Shown here: positions 24,647 to 35,018 of the stretch, in pieces | How the letters are laid out: each line of letters starts with the position of its first letter | How positions within the stretch are numbered: the stretch's first letter is position 1 | Assembly: GCF_900115775.1 (NCBI RefSeq) | Contig: NZ_FOXS01000005.1 | Coordinates: 1 to 64,000, forward strand | Direction: 5' to 3' | DNA from: Hymenobacter arizonensis | GTDB lineage: Bacteria; Bacteroidota; Bacteroidia; Cytophagales; Hymenobacteraceae | Length of the DNA: 64,000 nt | Made by a program: the position numbers and the translations under genes | Notes under the pieces: generated by a model | Told to the model about the DNA's origin: nothing | What the model saw: only the letters and a program-made list of their open reading frames with translations | The model's database searches: none

Positions 24647-27511
24647 TTATTCCATGCGAGCCGTAACCGGGCTGCCGGAGTACGACAAGGTAGCCGCTGG
24701 TTGCGCATCGGCATCGAAAGCGGCGGGCTTATTCTTGCCCACCCACACCACCCGGAAGGTGCGCTGGGCCGCCATGCCCGGAAACGTGCCTTGGCGCTCG
24801 CCCACGGTAAGGGTTTTCGTCTTTTCATTGTAGCTCAGCGGGATGGTGGCGAAGGCGCCTTTCTCGTAGTTGTAGTTCACGTTTTCGTCCTCGTAGAGCG
24901 TGAACTGCGCGTCGCGGCCCGTGTACACATACAGCGTAATGGGGTCGGCCACCTTTTCGGCGGCGTATTGCAGCGCCGGGCCAAAGGGCACAATGGAGCC
25001 TTCGCGCACGAAAAGCGGCATGCGTTCCAGCGGCGCTTCCACGGTCCGCTTTTGCCCCCCGGCCTGGTACTGCCCGGTGTGAAAATCAAACCAGCCAGTG
25101 CCGGCGGGCAGGTACACTTCGCGGCTGCGGGCTCGGTAATCCGTTACGGGCGCCACCAGCAGGCTGGGGCCGTACAGGAACTCGTCGCCCACGTTTTTCA
25201 CCGATGGGTCGGCGCCAAAGTCCATCATCAGGCCCCGCATGATGGTGCCGTGCTGGTGGTGGGCCTGCCCGGCCAGTGAGTAGATGTAGGGCATCAGGCG
25301 GTAGCGCAGCTGGTCATAATACAGCATGCTCTGGTAGGCCGGGTGGCCAGCGGGCGCAATGTTGTAAATCTCGCGGAACGGAAACTGCCCGTGCACCCGG
25401 AACAGGGGGCAAAAAGCGCCGTACTGGAACCAGCGGGCATTTAGCTCGCGCCACTCCTCCAGGTCGGTCGCGTTGGGCTTTTCGTAGCGGCGCTCCACGG
25501 CAAAGCCGCCGATGTCGGAGGTCCAGTACGGGATGCCCGAAAGCGAGAAGTTGAGGCCGGCCGGAATCTGGTTTTTGAAGTCTTCCCAGCGCGAGGCAAT
25601 GTCGCCGCTCCAAATGGCGGCCGCGTAGCGCTGCGAGCCCGCGTAGCCCGAGCGTGTGAGCAGAAACACGCGCTGGTTGGGTGCCGTGGCGCGCTGCCCT
25701 TCGTAGATGCCCTTGGCGTTTTGCAGCGGGAAGGCGTTGAAGTACTGCGTACTCGAGCCAATGCTGGGCGCCATCAGCGCCTTGCGGGTCCGCACGTTGG
25801 TGTTGGAGTAGATGTCGGGCTCCGAGGCGTCCATCCACCAGGCGTCGACGCCCTTGGCGAAGAGCTTGGTGTTCATCAGGTCCCAGAACGCGGAGCGGGC
25901 CTTGGGGTTGAAGGCGTCGTAGAACGTGGATGTATAGCCCGGTGCTATCCAGTCCTTGGTGCGGTTGGCGATGTTGCGCGGGTAGAGGTAGCCTTTGGCC
26001 TTGAAGTCGTTGTATACCGGGATGCCTTCGTAAATCTTGGCCCACACCGATATCATGAAGTGCAGGTTGTCGCGCTCGTGCAGGGTCTTCACCATGCCGT
26101 CGGGGTTGGGGAAGCGGCTGGGGTCAAACTCCTGGCTGCCCCATTCGGCGGGCTTCCAGTAAGACCAGTCGAGCACGATGTTGTCGAGCGGAATCTGGCG
26201 CTTGCGAAACTCGGCGGCCACGTCCAGCAGCTCGGCCTGGGTTTTGTAGCGCTCGCGGCTCTGCCACAGGCCCAGGGCCCACTTGGGCATCATCGGAGCG
26301 GGCCCCGTGAGCTGGCGGTAGCCAGCAATGACTTCGTCGGGCGTGCTGCCGCGCACGAAGTAGTAGTTTAGGTCGGGCCCTGCTTCGGACTTGAAGCCGT
26401 ACTCGAGCTGGCTTTGGCCAGCGAGCGGGCCCAGCCACTTCAGGCCCAGGTAGGACTCGCCGCCGTCGGGGTCCCACTCCATTTTCAGGGCATACTTGCG
26501 GCCGGGCACCATGTCCAGGGCCACCACCGAGGTGCCGGGGTTCCAGGCTTGGCGCCACTTGTCCACTACCAGCTTCCCGTCGAGGTAGAGCTTCACGTAG
26601 CCCGCGTTTTTGAGCAGGAAGTGGTGCTTGCCCGCCACGCCCGAGGCCACGCTGCCTTCCCAGGTGGCCAGCGCCTGGTCCAGCTTCAGGCCAGCGGGGA
26701 AGTTCTTCTGGTCTTCCAGGTACTCGTACTCAACCACCGATTCCGGCCGCTGCACGATGACTTGCTTGGGGTTTTTCTTCTGCACGTAGGTGGCCGTGAG
26801 CCAGCCCGGAGTCCCATCAGCGGCGTACAGCTGCAGGGTAGACAGCGGCTCGTAGTCGCGCGTGTCGCTCACCTTCGTGATGGAGTAGTTGTCCCACAGT
26901 ATGCCGTAGTTCCGGCTCGACACCAAGAAGGGCACGGCCACGTCGGTGTTGTTCTGGGCCAGCTCTACCTGCTGGCCGCGGTAGTTCATGGTGCCATTCT
27001 GGTGCTGGCCCAGCCCGTAAAGCCCTTCGTCGAGGGGCGACTCAAACACCTGCTCAATTTGGTAGAGGCGCTGCCCGTCAGCCGTGGTGGGGGCAAAGGT
27101 TTTGCCGCCATTTTTCCGCTCCAGCAAAATGGGCTGGCCTTTGGCATCAGCGAAGCGGATTTCGCCCGTCGTGAGCGATACCGTGGCCGTGAGGTCGTCG
27201 GTGCTGAGAAGGCCCTGGCCTTTCTTTTCGCGGTACTGCCACTTCACGGGTGCCCCCGTTTGCGGCACCACCATCAGGCTTGGCTGCGACGACACCGTGT
27301 CGAGCGGGCTGGCCTGCACGTGGAGTATTTTGCTGGACACCACCTGCAGCCGCAGGGTCCGGGTCGCGTCGGGGGTGACCTGGGGCAGGTGAATCACGAT
27401 GCCATCGGCCTGCTTGAGCACCTGGGCTTTTTGGGCTGTGGCTTGAAGGGCGGGTAGCAGGCTCGCCAGCGCTAGCAGGGCAACGGGATGAGAAAAGACG
27501 GTTAGGGACAT
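24647..27511 (-). CDS. GH31 alpha-xylosidase/alpha-glucosidase with inserted PA14 domain
   Basis: Protein of 954 residues. ATG 27511 is preferred to a GTG two codons upstream; a signal peptide (MSLTVFSHPVALLALASLLPALQATAQ) follows. The N-terminal beta-sandwich contains GLYGLGQHQNGTMNYRG and is interrupted at about 230-370 by a PA14 module (KLYLDGKLVVDKWRQAW). The catalytic barrel has ALGLWQSRERYKTQ, LDWSYWKPAEWGSQ and nucleophile D561 in WWMDASEPD; SRWEDFKNQI and GFAVERRYE follow. The W.DASEP form plus PA14 insert is typical of xyloglucan-type alpha-xylosidases. It is downstream of GH3, SusD and SusC on the same strand, so the target is probably xyloglucan or another xylose-decorated glycan. 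Confidence 0.93.
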   Translation of the reverse strand: MSLTVFSHPVALLALASLLPALQATAQKAQVLKQADGIVIHLPQVTPDATRTLRLQVVSSKILHVQASPLDTVSSQPSLMVVPQTGAPVKWQYREKKGQGLLSTDDLTATVSLTTGEIRFADAKGQPILLERKNGGKTFAPTTADGQRLYQIEQVFESPLDEGLYGLGQHQNGTMNYRGQQVELAQNNTDVAVPFLVSSRNYGILWDNYSITKVSDTRDYEPLSTLQLYAADGTPGWLTATYVQKKNPKQVIVQRPESVVEYEYLEDQKNFPAGLKLDQALATWEGSVASGVAGKHHFLLKNAGYVKLYLDGKLVVDKWRQAWNPGTSVVALDMVPGRKYALKMEWDPDGGESYLGLKWLGPLAGQSQLEYGFKSEAGPDLNYYFVRGSTPDEVIAGYRQLTGPAPMMPKWALGLWQSRERYKTQAELLDVAAEFRKRQIPLDNIVLDWSYWKPAEWGSQEFDPSRFPNPDGMVKTLHERDNLHFMISVWAKIYEGIPVYNDFKAKGYLYPRNIANRTKDWIAPGYTSTFYDAFNPKARSAFWDLMNTKLFAKGVDAWWMDASEPDIYSNTNVRTRKALMAPSIGSSTQYFNAFPLQNAKGIYEGQRATAPNQRVFLLTRSGYAGSQRYAAAIWSGDIASRWEDFKNQIPAGLNFSLSGIPYWTSDIGGFAVERRYEKPNATDLEEWRELNARWFQYGAFCPLFRVHGQFPFREIYNIAPAGHPAYQSMLYYDQLRYRLMPYIYSLAGQAHHQHGTIMRGLMMDFGADPSVKNVGDEFLYGPSLLVAPVTDYRARSREVYLPAGTGWFDFHTGQYQAGGQKRTVEAPLERMPLFVREGSIVPFGPALQYAAEKVADPITLYVYTGRDAQFTLYEDENVNYNYEKGAFATIPLSYNEKTKTLTVGERQGTFPGMAAQRTFRVVWVGKNKPAAFDADAQPAATLSYSGSPVTARME

Positions 27512-27654
27512 AAGCACGGGAATAGACCGGCAAGGGGCTCTGGCCGGTCGTGCCAGGTGAAGAGGGTAGAGGTGGGTTTTGCTTCCACTGCTTGGGCGCT
27601 CCGGGAGTACCTAAGCGGTGGTGGAGCTTGTAGTAAAGGCCGCTTTGACAGGCT

Positions 27655-29946
27655 TTACAGCGTTAGGCTGCCGGTGAGGCGGATGTCGCGCGAGGAGCTA
27701 CCCACCAGCACATCAAACTTACCGGGCTCGAGCACCCACTTCTTCTGCGCTTCGCTGTAGAATTGAAAAGCTTCCGAGTCCAGCGCCACGGTCACCGTTT
27801 TACTTTCGCCGGGCTTCAAAAAGACTTTTTGGAAGCCTTTCAGCTCCTTTTCAGGGCGCTTAACCGAGGACTGCTCGTCGTGCACATACACCTGCACCAC
27901 TTCGGCGCCGGCGGTTTTGCCGCTGTTGGTCACGCGCAGCTTAACTGTGGCACTCTTGGTGCCGGGCGTCACGCTCAGCTGGTCGTACTTGAAGGTGGTG
28001 TAGCTCAGGCCGTGGCCGAAGGCGAACTGCGGGGCCACCTTGTAGGTGTCGTAGTAGCGGTAGCCCACGAAAATGTCGTCTTTGTAGGTCTGCTTTAGCG
28101 GGTTGCCGGGTGTGCTAGGGTACTCGCCGAGCTTGTGAGCCGGCGAGTCTTCCAGCTTCACGGGGAAGGTGACGGGCAGCTTGCCCGAAGGGTTCACGTC
28201 GCCGAACAGAATGTTGGCCAGCGCGGTGCCGCCCTCCATGCCGGGGTACCAGGCTTCGAGGATGCCCTTGGCCTGCGCCGCCCAAGGCGAAACGTCAATG
28301 GGCCCGCCGCCCAGTAGCACCACCACCGTGTTGGGATTGGCTTTGAGCACGGCCTGCACCAGCTCGTCCTGCCCAAAGGGCAGGTGCAGGTCGGGCTTGT
28401 CGGTGCCTTCGGCGTCGTAGGCGTTGTCGCTCCACTTGCCGTAGTCGTAGCCGTGGAACGAGCCGCCTACATACACCACTACCTCGGCCGCCTTGGCCGC
28501 GGCCACCGCTTCGGCAATCAGCGCCGGGTCGGCCTTTTGGTCGCGCGCTATGGTGTAGCCGGGGGCGTATGTGACGGTCACCTGGCTGCCCAGCTCATTC
28601 TTGAGGCCCTGCAGGGCCGATATTTCGTACTTGGCCTTCACCTGCCCGCTGCCGCCGCCCATGGCGTTTTCGCGGGTGGCGTTGGCCCCGATGACGGCCA
28701 CAGTTTTCACCGTCTTCTTCAGCGGCAGGAAGTTGGCCTCATTCTTTAGCAGCACGATGCCTTCTTCGGCCACTTTGCGGGCCGTGGCCTGGTGCGCAGC
28801 GGTGTTGTAGGCGCCGGGTTGGCGCTTGGCGCCCTCCAGCATGTTGGTGGCGTACATCACCCGCAGAATGCGCCGCACCTTGTCGTCAATGAGTGGCACC
28901 AGCGTGGGGTCTTTTTTTGCGGCTTCCAGCGCCGCGTCGCCGAAGTAAAACTGGTCGTACAAGGGTTTGGCCGGGGCGGGGGTGCCCGCTCCGGTGCTGG
29001 CCGTGGCCGTTTGGTCCACGCTTTTGTTCATCAGCATCAGGTCGGTGCCCATTTCCAGGTCGGTGCCGTTGCGCAGGGCCTCCATGGTATTGTGCACCGA
29101 GCCCCAGTCGCTCATTACCACGCCCTTAAAGCCCCACTCGTCCTTCAGAACGGTGTTCATTAGGTAGTCGTTGTGGGTAGCGTAGGTGCCCCGGAACTTG
29201 TTGTAGGAACCCATCAGCGAGTACACGCCGCCCTGCTGCACGGCAGCCTTGAAGCCGGGCAGGTAGATTTCGCGCAGCGCCCGCTCGCTCATGTCCACGT
29301 CGATGTCGTCGCGGTGGGTTTCCTGGTTGTTGGCCGCGTAGTGCTTCACGCAGGCGGCTACCCCCTGGTCCTGCACTCCACGGATATAACCCACTACCAT
29401 CTTGGACACCAAAAATGGGTCCTCGCTCTGGTACTCAAAGTTGCGCCCGTTCAGGGGAGCGCGCATGATGTTGATGCCGGGGCCCAGGATAATGTCCTTG
29501 CCGCGGGCGCGGGCCTCGCGGCCCAGCACCGAGCCAAATTCGTATCCAAGCTCGGGATTCCAGCTCGAGGCCAGCACGTTGCTGCTGGGCATGTAGGTGC
29601 CAGCATCGTTGGCGCCCACCGGGGGCCTCCAGTTGCGGCCCTGCTCGGGTCGCACGCCGTGCGGCCCGTCGGAAGTCATCACCTCGGGAATGCCCAGCCG
29701 CTCAATGCCACCCGCCGCGAACGCCGAGTTGGCGTGTATCATCTTCACCTTTTCTTCCAGTGTCATCTTCTTGAGCAAGGCGTTGACCTTGGCGTCATTG
29801 GCGGTAAGCGCCGCTTGTTTGTTCTGGGTTGGGGCTGGGCTTTTGGCCGCAGGGGCGGGCTTGCTTTGGGCCAGGCTGGCGCCCGTGACGAGGCAACCCA
29901 GGGCAGTGCCCAGCAGGGCGGCAAAGCAGGGAGAGGAAGGAGACAT
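27655..29946 (-). CDS. GH3 beta-glucosidase
   Basis: Protein of 763 residues; ATG 29946 chosen, as a signal-like segment (MSPSSPCFAALLGTALGCLVTGASLAQ) follows and the longer frame adds an implausible leader. TIM-barrel blocks: MTLEEKVKMIHANSAF, EVMTSDGPHGVRPE, VKHYAANNQETHR, and nucleophile D280 in VVMSDWGSVH. The second domain includes GGSFHGYDYGKWSDNAYDAEG and the C-terminal FnIII-like domain starts near FAFGHGLSYTTF. No PA14 insert, unlike the 7227 paralogue. An exported beta-glucosidase between SusD and GH31 fits breakdown of xyloglucan oligosaccharides. Confidence 0.94.
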   Translation of the reverse strand: MSPSSPCFAALLGTALGCLVTGASLAQSKPAPAAKSPAPTQNKQAALTANDAKVNALLKKMTLEEKVKMIHANSAFAAGGIERLGIPEVMTSDGPHGVRPEQGRNWRPPVGANDAGTYMPSSNVLASSWNPELGYEFGSVLGREARARGKDIILGPGINIMRAPLNGRNFEYQSEDPFLVSKMVVGYIRGVQDQGVAACVKHYAANNQETHRDDIDVDMSERALREIYLPGFKAAVQQGGVYSLMGSYNKFRGTYATHNDYLMNTVLKDEWGFKGVVMSDWGSVHNTMEALRNGTDLEMGTDLMLMNKSVDQTATASTGAGTPAPAKPLYDQFYFGDAALEAAKKDPTLVPLIDDKVRRILRVMYATNMLEGAKRQPGAYNTAAHQATARKVAEEGIVLLKNEANFLPLKKTVKTVAVIGANATRENAMGGGSGQVKAKYEISALQGLKNELGSQVTVTYAPGYTIARDQKADPALIAEAVAAAKAAEVVVYVGGSFHGYDYGKWSDNAYDAEGTDKPDLHLPFGQDELVQAVLKANPNTVVVLLGGGPIDVSPWAAQAKGILEAWYPGMEGGTALANILFGDVNPSGKLPVTFPVKLEDSPAHKLGEYPSTPGNPLKQTYKDDIFVGYRYYDTYKVAPQFAFGHGLSYTTFKYDQLSVTPGTKSATVKLRVTNSGKTAGAEVVQVYVHDEQSSVKRPEKELKGFQKVFLKPGESKTVTVALDSEAFQFYSEAQKKWVLEPGKFDVLVGSSSRDIRLTGSLTL

Positions 29947-30154
29947 GCGAATCGGGTCCGTGAGTAGGGTGGTGGAGAAAGGCAACAGGAGTTTGTCAGG
30001 TCTTGAGGCCGAAGGCTTCAATGGAGTTGTTGGCCCTCGGCGGGCCGCAAGCAAAACGCCGGGGAAAAGCAGCACCGCGGGCGGGTGGCTGCTTTGCCCC
30101 GGCGTAATTAGTGCCGCAGAGCCGCGCTACCGAGAAGGGCGGCAGCGGGTTGGC

Positions 30155-31657
30155 TTAGTAGCCCGGGTTCTGGGTCAGGTTGGGGTTCACGTCGCGCTCC
30201 GCCTGCGGAATGGGCATCACGTCGTTGAACGGCTTAATGCCCTTGGCAACCAGGGTGGGGTTGGTAAGCAGGGTTTTTGTGCGCTTCAGGTCGTACCAGC
30301 GGTCCATCTCGAAGGCTAGCTCGTAACGGCGCTCTTTCAGAATAGTGGCCTGGTTGGTATTGGTAGCGGCGGGTAGGCCCGCGCGACTGCGCACTAGGTT
30401 GAGGGCATTTAGCGCACCGGCTCCGCCAGCCTCGGCCTTAATCAAGTACACTTCGGCAAGGCGTAGGATGGGCACGTTCAGGGGTGAATCCCAGATGGTA
30501 GACAAGGTACCGGCGTAGAATTTACGAATGTTGTAGCCGTTGGGGCTTCCCTGCAGGCTTGCGGGCTGCACCTGTACTCTGCCCTGCGCATCCGTAGGGC
30601 CGTCCGTGTATAGGTCACCAGGCACGAATACGGTTGGGGCCTTGCGCTTGTCGCCGGCCTCGTAGCCATCCACAAATTCCTTCTCGGGGATATTGTAGCC
30701 GTAACCGCCGCTGCTCACCACGTAGGGATTGCCGAAGAAGCGGGCACCCCAGAATTCGTTGATGGCCGAGCCCGGTCCTTCGAGAATGTAGGCATTCTGG
30801 CCACTTTTGAACTGCACCTCAAACAGTGATTCCTGGCCGTTTTCGTTGGTTGGCTTGAAGTTGTCGGCGTAGTCGGGCCACAGCTTTTTGCCATCGGCTA
30901 GGGCCGCAGTGATGGTTGCATCAGCCTGCGTGGCCGCTTTGGGCATGTCGCCCTGTGTGAGATACACTTTGGCCAAAATACCCATTGCCGAGAGCTTGCT
31001 AGCCCGGCCGATGTCGTCGCCAGAGTAGGTCGAGGGCAAAGGCAAGTTTTTGGTGGCCTCGGTCAGGTCGATGATAATCTGGTCATACACTTTCGCTGCT
31101 GGGTCGCGGGTTACGCTGGCCGCAGCTGCTGGGCTCTCGGCGGGGGTCAATACCAAGGGCACGTCGCCGTAGGTGCGCACCAGGTAGAAGTAGTACAGGG
31201 CCCGCAGAAACTGCGCCTCGCCCAAGCAGCGGTTTTTAATAGCCGGGTCTATCTCCGTAATGTTCGGTACGCGCCGTAGCACTTGGTTGGCGGCCCCGAT
31301 GCCTAGGTAGGCCCGCTGAAAGAGGTCAGTGGTATTGACGTTGTTGGGCGGAATAGAAAAGTTTTCTACCTGCTGAAACTCGATTCCGTCGGTGCCGCCC
31401 CCGCCGCCGGTGGTGGAGTTGTCCGACATAATGTCCATTATCCACAGCGCGTGGTTTACAAAGCCGGCCTGTTGCAGCTGCGTGTACGCAGCAGTAGTGG
31501 CCTGAATGGCAGCAGTCTGGGTTGTGTAAAACGTCTCGGTCGAGGCCTGATTGCGAGGCTGTAGTTCCAAGTAGTCCTTGGTGCAGCTGGTGCCAAACAA
31601 CCCCAGCGTGAGTAGCGCAGTACCTAGGGCTCGCTTTTTTAAAGTTAAAGAGTTCAT
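30155..31657 (-). CDS. susD: SusD/RagB family outer-membrane glycan-binding lipoprotein
   Basis: Protein of 500 residues; ATG 31657 is the start, the codon before it being only a TTG. Lipobox FGTSC gives Cys25. Typical SusD features follow: CTKDYLELQPRNQASTETFYTT, a TPR-rich alpha-helical body with RCLGEAQFLRALYYFYLVRTYGDVPLVL, and the C-terminal RRYELAFEMDRWYDLKRT. It forms the lid of a SusCD importer at the cell surface. It lies 115 bp after susC and before the GH3 and GH31 genes. Confidence 0.95.
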   Translation of the reverse strand: MNSLTLKKRALGTALLTLGLFGTSCTKDYLELQPRNQASTETFYTTQTAAIQATTAAYTQLQQAGFVNHALWIMDIMSDNSTTGGGGGTDGIEFQQVENFSIPPNNVNTTDLFQRAYLGIGAANQVLRRVPNITEIDPAIKNRCLGEAQFLRALYYFYLVRTYGDVPLVLTPAESPAAAASVTRDPAAKVYDQIIIDLTEATKNLPLPSTYSGDDIGRASKLSAMGILAKVYLTQGDMPKAATQADATITAALADGKKLWPDYADNFKPTNENGQESLFEVQFKSGQNAYILEGPGSAINEFWGARFFGNPYVVSSGGYGYNIPEKEFVDGYEAGDKRKAPTVFVPGDLYTDGPTDAQGRVQVQPASLQGSPNGYNIRKFYAGTLSTIWDSPLNVPILRLAEVYLIKAEAGGAGALNALNLVRSRAGLPAATNTNQATILKERRYELAFEMDRWYDLKRTKTLLTNPTLVAKGIKPFNDVMPIPQAERDVNPNLTQNPGY

Positions 31658-31772
31658 CAATTTGGGAAATTAAAGGTCAGAAATAGGAGAGGCTAGCTAA
31701 GAAGTAACGGTTAGTGGGAAACAGTCAGCTCATGTGCCAATTGATTGCCTGCCACTAACCGTTGGTTCCTGC

Positions 31773-34700
31773 TTAGAAGCCGATGTTTACCCCAGCCAGG
31801 AATACACGAGACTGCGGGTAAATGCCGCGGTCAACGCCTAGGCTATTGCCCTGGTTGCCCAGCTCCGGGTCAAACCCGGTATACTTGGTGATGGTGGCCA
31901 GGTTCTGGGCCGTTACATAGACGCGGATGCGCTGGCTGTGCAGCGTCGTCAGCAGCGACTGGGGCAGCGTATAGCCCAGCGTGAGCAGCTTGAGGCGCAG
32001 GTAGGAACCATCCTCGATGAAGTGGCTCGACACGCGGTTGTTCTGGTTCGGGTCTTGCAACACAGCCCGGGGAATGTAGTTGCTCGTGTTGGGGCCAGTC
32101 CAGCGTTCCTGGGTGATGGTGCCCCCGTTGGAAGCGGCTGCTAGGCCGAAGCCCTCTAGGTAGTACCGGTTCAGATTGTACACGTCGTTGCCCTGTGAGC
32201 CTTGCAGAAACACATTTAGGTCGAAGCCTTTGAAAGCGAACGAGTTGTTAAGGCCATAGGTGAAGCTCGGGTTCGGATTGCCGATGAACGTGCGGTCGTC
32301 GCCGTTTACTACGCCGTCACCGTTCAAGTCTTTAAACTTAATGTCGCCGGCGCGTGTGCCCGAGGCTTGGTAAAATCCGGTGGGCGACGCTGTGTTCAGC
32401 GTTCTTAGCTCCTCCGGCGTCTGAATGAGGCCATCGGCCACGTAGCCGTAGAACTGACCCACGGCCTGGCCTACGTCGAAGCGCGTCAGGCTACCCCCAC
32501 CTCGGATGTTCTGCCCAGGGAAGGGCGAGCCACCACCCAGCGAGGTGATTTCGCTGCGATAGGCCGATACGTTCAGGGTAGTGCTCCAGGTGAAAGCGTC
32601 GCCGGAACCCACGAAGTTGTTGGTGGTTACGGACAGGTCAACACCCCGGTTTCTGGATGCGGCGGCGTTGGTCGCCACTGCCTCGCGGGTACCCGAAACA
32701 TATGTCGCGGGCACGAAAAGCAGCAGGTTGGGCGAAGTACGGGTGTATAGGTCAAGCGAGGCGCTCACACGGTTCTGGAACAGGCCCAGGTCCACACCCG
32801 CGTTGTACTGGATGTTGTTTTCCCAAGCAATGTCGGGGTTAGGCAAGCGCGTTGGTACGCTGCCTTGTGACAGGTTTTGGGCGCCCGTACCAAACACATA
32901 GCCCGTGCCTGGCCCACCATACGAGCTAACCGAGGAATTGATGAGGGCCGTATAGGCGAAGGCACCCGCGTTCAAGGGGTTACCTACCTTGCCGTAGCCC
33001 AGACGCAGCTTCAGGTTGCTGACGGCGGTCACATCCTTGAGGAAGTTTTCTTCCGAAATACGCCAACCCGCTGACACGCCGGGGAAAAATCCAATGCTAT
33101 TCTTGCGGCCAAAGGCCGACGAACCGTCAAAACGGGCAATGGCCTGGAACAGGTACTTGCCAGCAAAATCATAGTTCAGGCGACCAAAGTAGCTGAGCAG
33201 GCGGCTCTGGCTGCTGCCGCCGTAGTTGGCTATCTGGCCGTTAATCGGGCCCTGGTCCAGAATCTGAAGGGTGTTGGTTTGGTAGCCGGTGCGGCTGCCA
33301 CCCAGATAGAAGTTATCGAACTGTTGGGCCGATTGGCCAAGCAGAAAGATTAGGTTGTGCTTGGTGCCAATGGTCTTGTTGTAAGTGGCAGTGTTCTCAA
33401 TCAGGTAGCTGGGCGCGTAGTTGGAGCCGCTGCTAGCAGAGGCATTCTGGGTGGTATATTTCGCCGACCCCACTAGGGAAGGGTTGAACTGGTCGTTTTG
33501 GTTGAACTGCAAGTCGGCCCCGATGCTGCTGCGGAAACGCAGGCCGGCCAGTGGCTCCAGCTCGGCGTAGAACGTGGTCGTGACACGGTTGCGATTGTTC
33601 TTGTTGCTGGCGCGCAGCGCTTTGGTCACCGGGTTCTCCTCAGCAAAATTGTCTTCCGGCGTGCTACCAAATTCATAAAATCCGCCGTTAGGGCCGTACA
33701 CCGGAAGGAAGGGGGGCGCTTGGATGGCCAACTGGATAGGCCCGCCAAATTCGTCGTTTTCGCCGTTCAGCGGGCGCTCTTCCTGGTGGCTTAGAGCCAG
33801 TGTGCTACCCATTTTGAGGACTTTCGACAAATTAACCTCGCCGTTGGTGCGCAGCGTGAAGCGCTGAAAATCGGAGCCGATGATGGTGCCGTCCTGCTGG
33901 AAGTAACCTGCGCTTACTGCGTAGCGCGCCTTTTCGCTACCCCCCGTGGCCGAAACAGAGTAGTTCTGAATCTTGGCCTGACGGAAAATCTGGTCCAGGA
34001 AGTTGGTGGAGGGCAGGGCCGCTATTTTGGCGGGCGTGTTAAACCGGGAGTTGAACAGCGCAGGAGAGAATGTTGGTTCTCCGGCATTCTGTGCATTCCA
34101 GTTGGCAGTGGCCTCGTTGTTGAGCCTGGCATAATCCTGCGAATTGAGCAGGCCTGGCTGGCGCCACACGTTCTGCACGCCCGCGTAGGCATCGATGTTG
34201 ATGTTGGAAACTCCAGCCTTGCCACGCTTGGTCGTAATCAGCACCACGCCGTTGGCGGCGCGCAGTCCATAAATGGCGGTCGCCGAAGCATCCTTCAGTA
34301 CATCGATACTTTCGATGTCATTCGGGTTAATGTTGTTAATTTCCGTGCCCGATGGGTTGCCATTGCCGTCATAAGCCGCGGGTAGCGGAAATCCGTCCAC
34401 AACGAATAGCGGCGAGTTATTGCCGGCCGAGGTTATACCCCGTACCCGGATAGAGGTACCGCCCTGTCCGCCCGGCGAGCCACCATTGGACACTACCTGT
34501 ACGCCAGCCGCCCGGCCCTGAATAGCCTGCGCGGGGTCAGCTACCGCCTGCGCGGTTATCTCGCGGCTCGATACCGAAGAAATAGCGCTGGTCACGTCGG
34601 CTTTGGTTTGCGTGCCATAGCCCACCACCACCACCTCTTTCAACGCCTGGGTGTCGTCTAACAGTCGAATGGCCAAGCTGGTCGTGGCACCGGTCACGGG

Positions 34701-35018
34701 TATTTCCTGGCGGGTGAAGCCCACTGAGCTGAATACCAGCACACTGTTTTCGGGCACGCTCAGGCTAAAGCTGCCGTCGGGGCCGGTGGAAGTGCCGATG
34801 GAGGTGCCTTTCACGAGCACCGTCACGCCCGGCAAGCCCTCGCCGGTGGCCCCGGTCACGCGGCCCGATACGGGCACATCGGCTGCGTGAGCCGCAGCGG
34901 CCAAGGCTGGCGCGGCCCCCCAGGGGCGGGCCGCAGCGGGCGCAGCAATCGTTTGCAGGCCGCCGGCACTGAGAAGCACCGCGCTTCGCAGAAGGTTCTT
35001 GTAAGGTAGTGGAAGCAT
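31773..35018 (-). CDS. susC: SusC/RagA family TonB-dependent outer-membrane transporter
   Basis: Protein of 1081 residues. After the leader (to about residue 46) comes a carboxypeptidase-regulatory-like domain (VSGRVTGATGEGLPGVTVLVKG), then TonB-box-like EVVVVGYGTQTKADVT, the plug (IQGRAAGVQV ... SIRVRGITSAGNNSPLFVVDGFP ... DVLKDASATAIYGLRAANGVVLITTK) and a C-terminal 22-strand barrel ending in LAGVNIGF. It lacks the STN/anti-sigma-interaction extension seen in some homologues, so it is not obviously regulated by an ECF/anti-sigma pair. Divergent from the Nudix regulator at 35512, which probably controls it. Confidence 0.95.
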   Translation of the reverse strand: MLPLPYKNLLRSAVLLSAGGLQTIAAPAAARPWGAAPALAAAAHAADVPVSGRVTGATGEGLPGVTVLVKGTSIGTSTGPDGSFSLSVPENSVLVFSSVGFTRQEIPVTGATTSLAIRLLDDTQALKEVVVVGYGTQTKADVTSAISSVSSREITAQAVADPAQAIQGRAAGVQVVSNGGSPGGQGGTSIRVRGITSAGNNSPLFVVDGFPLPAAYDGNGNPSGTEINNINPNDIESIDVLKDASATAIYGLRAANGVVLITTKRGKAGVSNINIDAYAGVQNVWRQPGLLNSQDYARLNNEATANWNAQNAGEPTFSPALFNSRFNTPAKIAALPSTNFLDQIFRQAKIQNYSVSATGGSEKARYAVSAGYFQQDGTIIGSDFQRFTLRTNGEVNLSKVLKMGSTLALSHQEERPLNGENDEFGGPIQLAIQAPPFLPVYGPNGGFYEFGSTPEDNFAEENPVTKALRASNKNNRNRVTTTFYAELEPLAGLRFRSSIGADLQFNQNDQFNPSLVGSAKYTTQNASASSGSNYAPSYLIENTATYNKTIGTKHNLIFLLGQSAQQFDNFYLGGSRTGYQTNTLQILDQGPINGQIANYGGSSQSRLLSYFGRLNYDFAGKYLFQAIARFDGSSAFGRKNSIGFFPGVSAGWRISEENFLKDVTAVSNLKLRLGYGKVGNPLNAGAFAYTALINSSVSSYGGPGTGYVFGTGAQNLSQGSVPTRLPNPDIAWENNIQYNAGVDLGLFQNRVSASLDLYTRTSPNLLLFVPATYVSGTREAVATNAAASRNRGVDLSVTTNNFVGSGDAFTWSTTLNVSAYRSEITSLGGGSPFPGQNIRGGGSLTRFDVGQAVGQFYGYVADGLIQTPEELRTLNTASPTGFYQASGTRAGDIKFKDLNGDGVVNGDDRTFIGNPNPSFTYGLNNSFAFKGFDLNVFLQGSQGNDVYNLNRYYLEGFGLAAASNGGTITQERWTGPNTSNYIPRAVLQDPNQNNRVSSHFIEDGSYLRLKLLTLGYTLPQSLLTTLHSQRIRVYVTAQNLATITKYTGFDPELGNQGNSLGVDRGIYPQSRVFLAGVNIGF

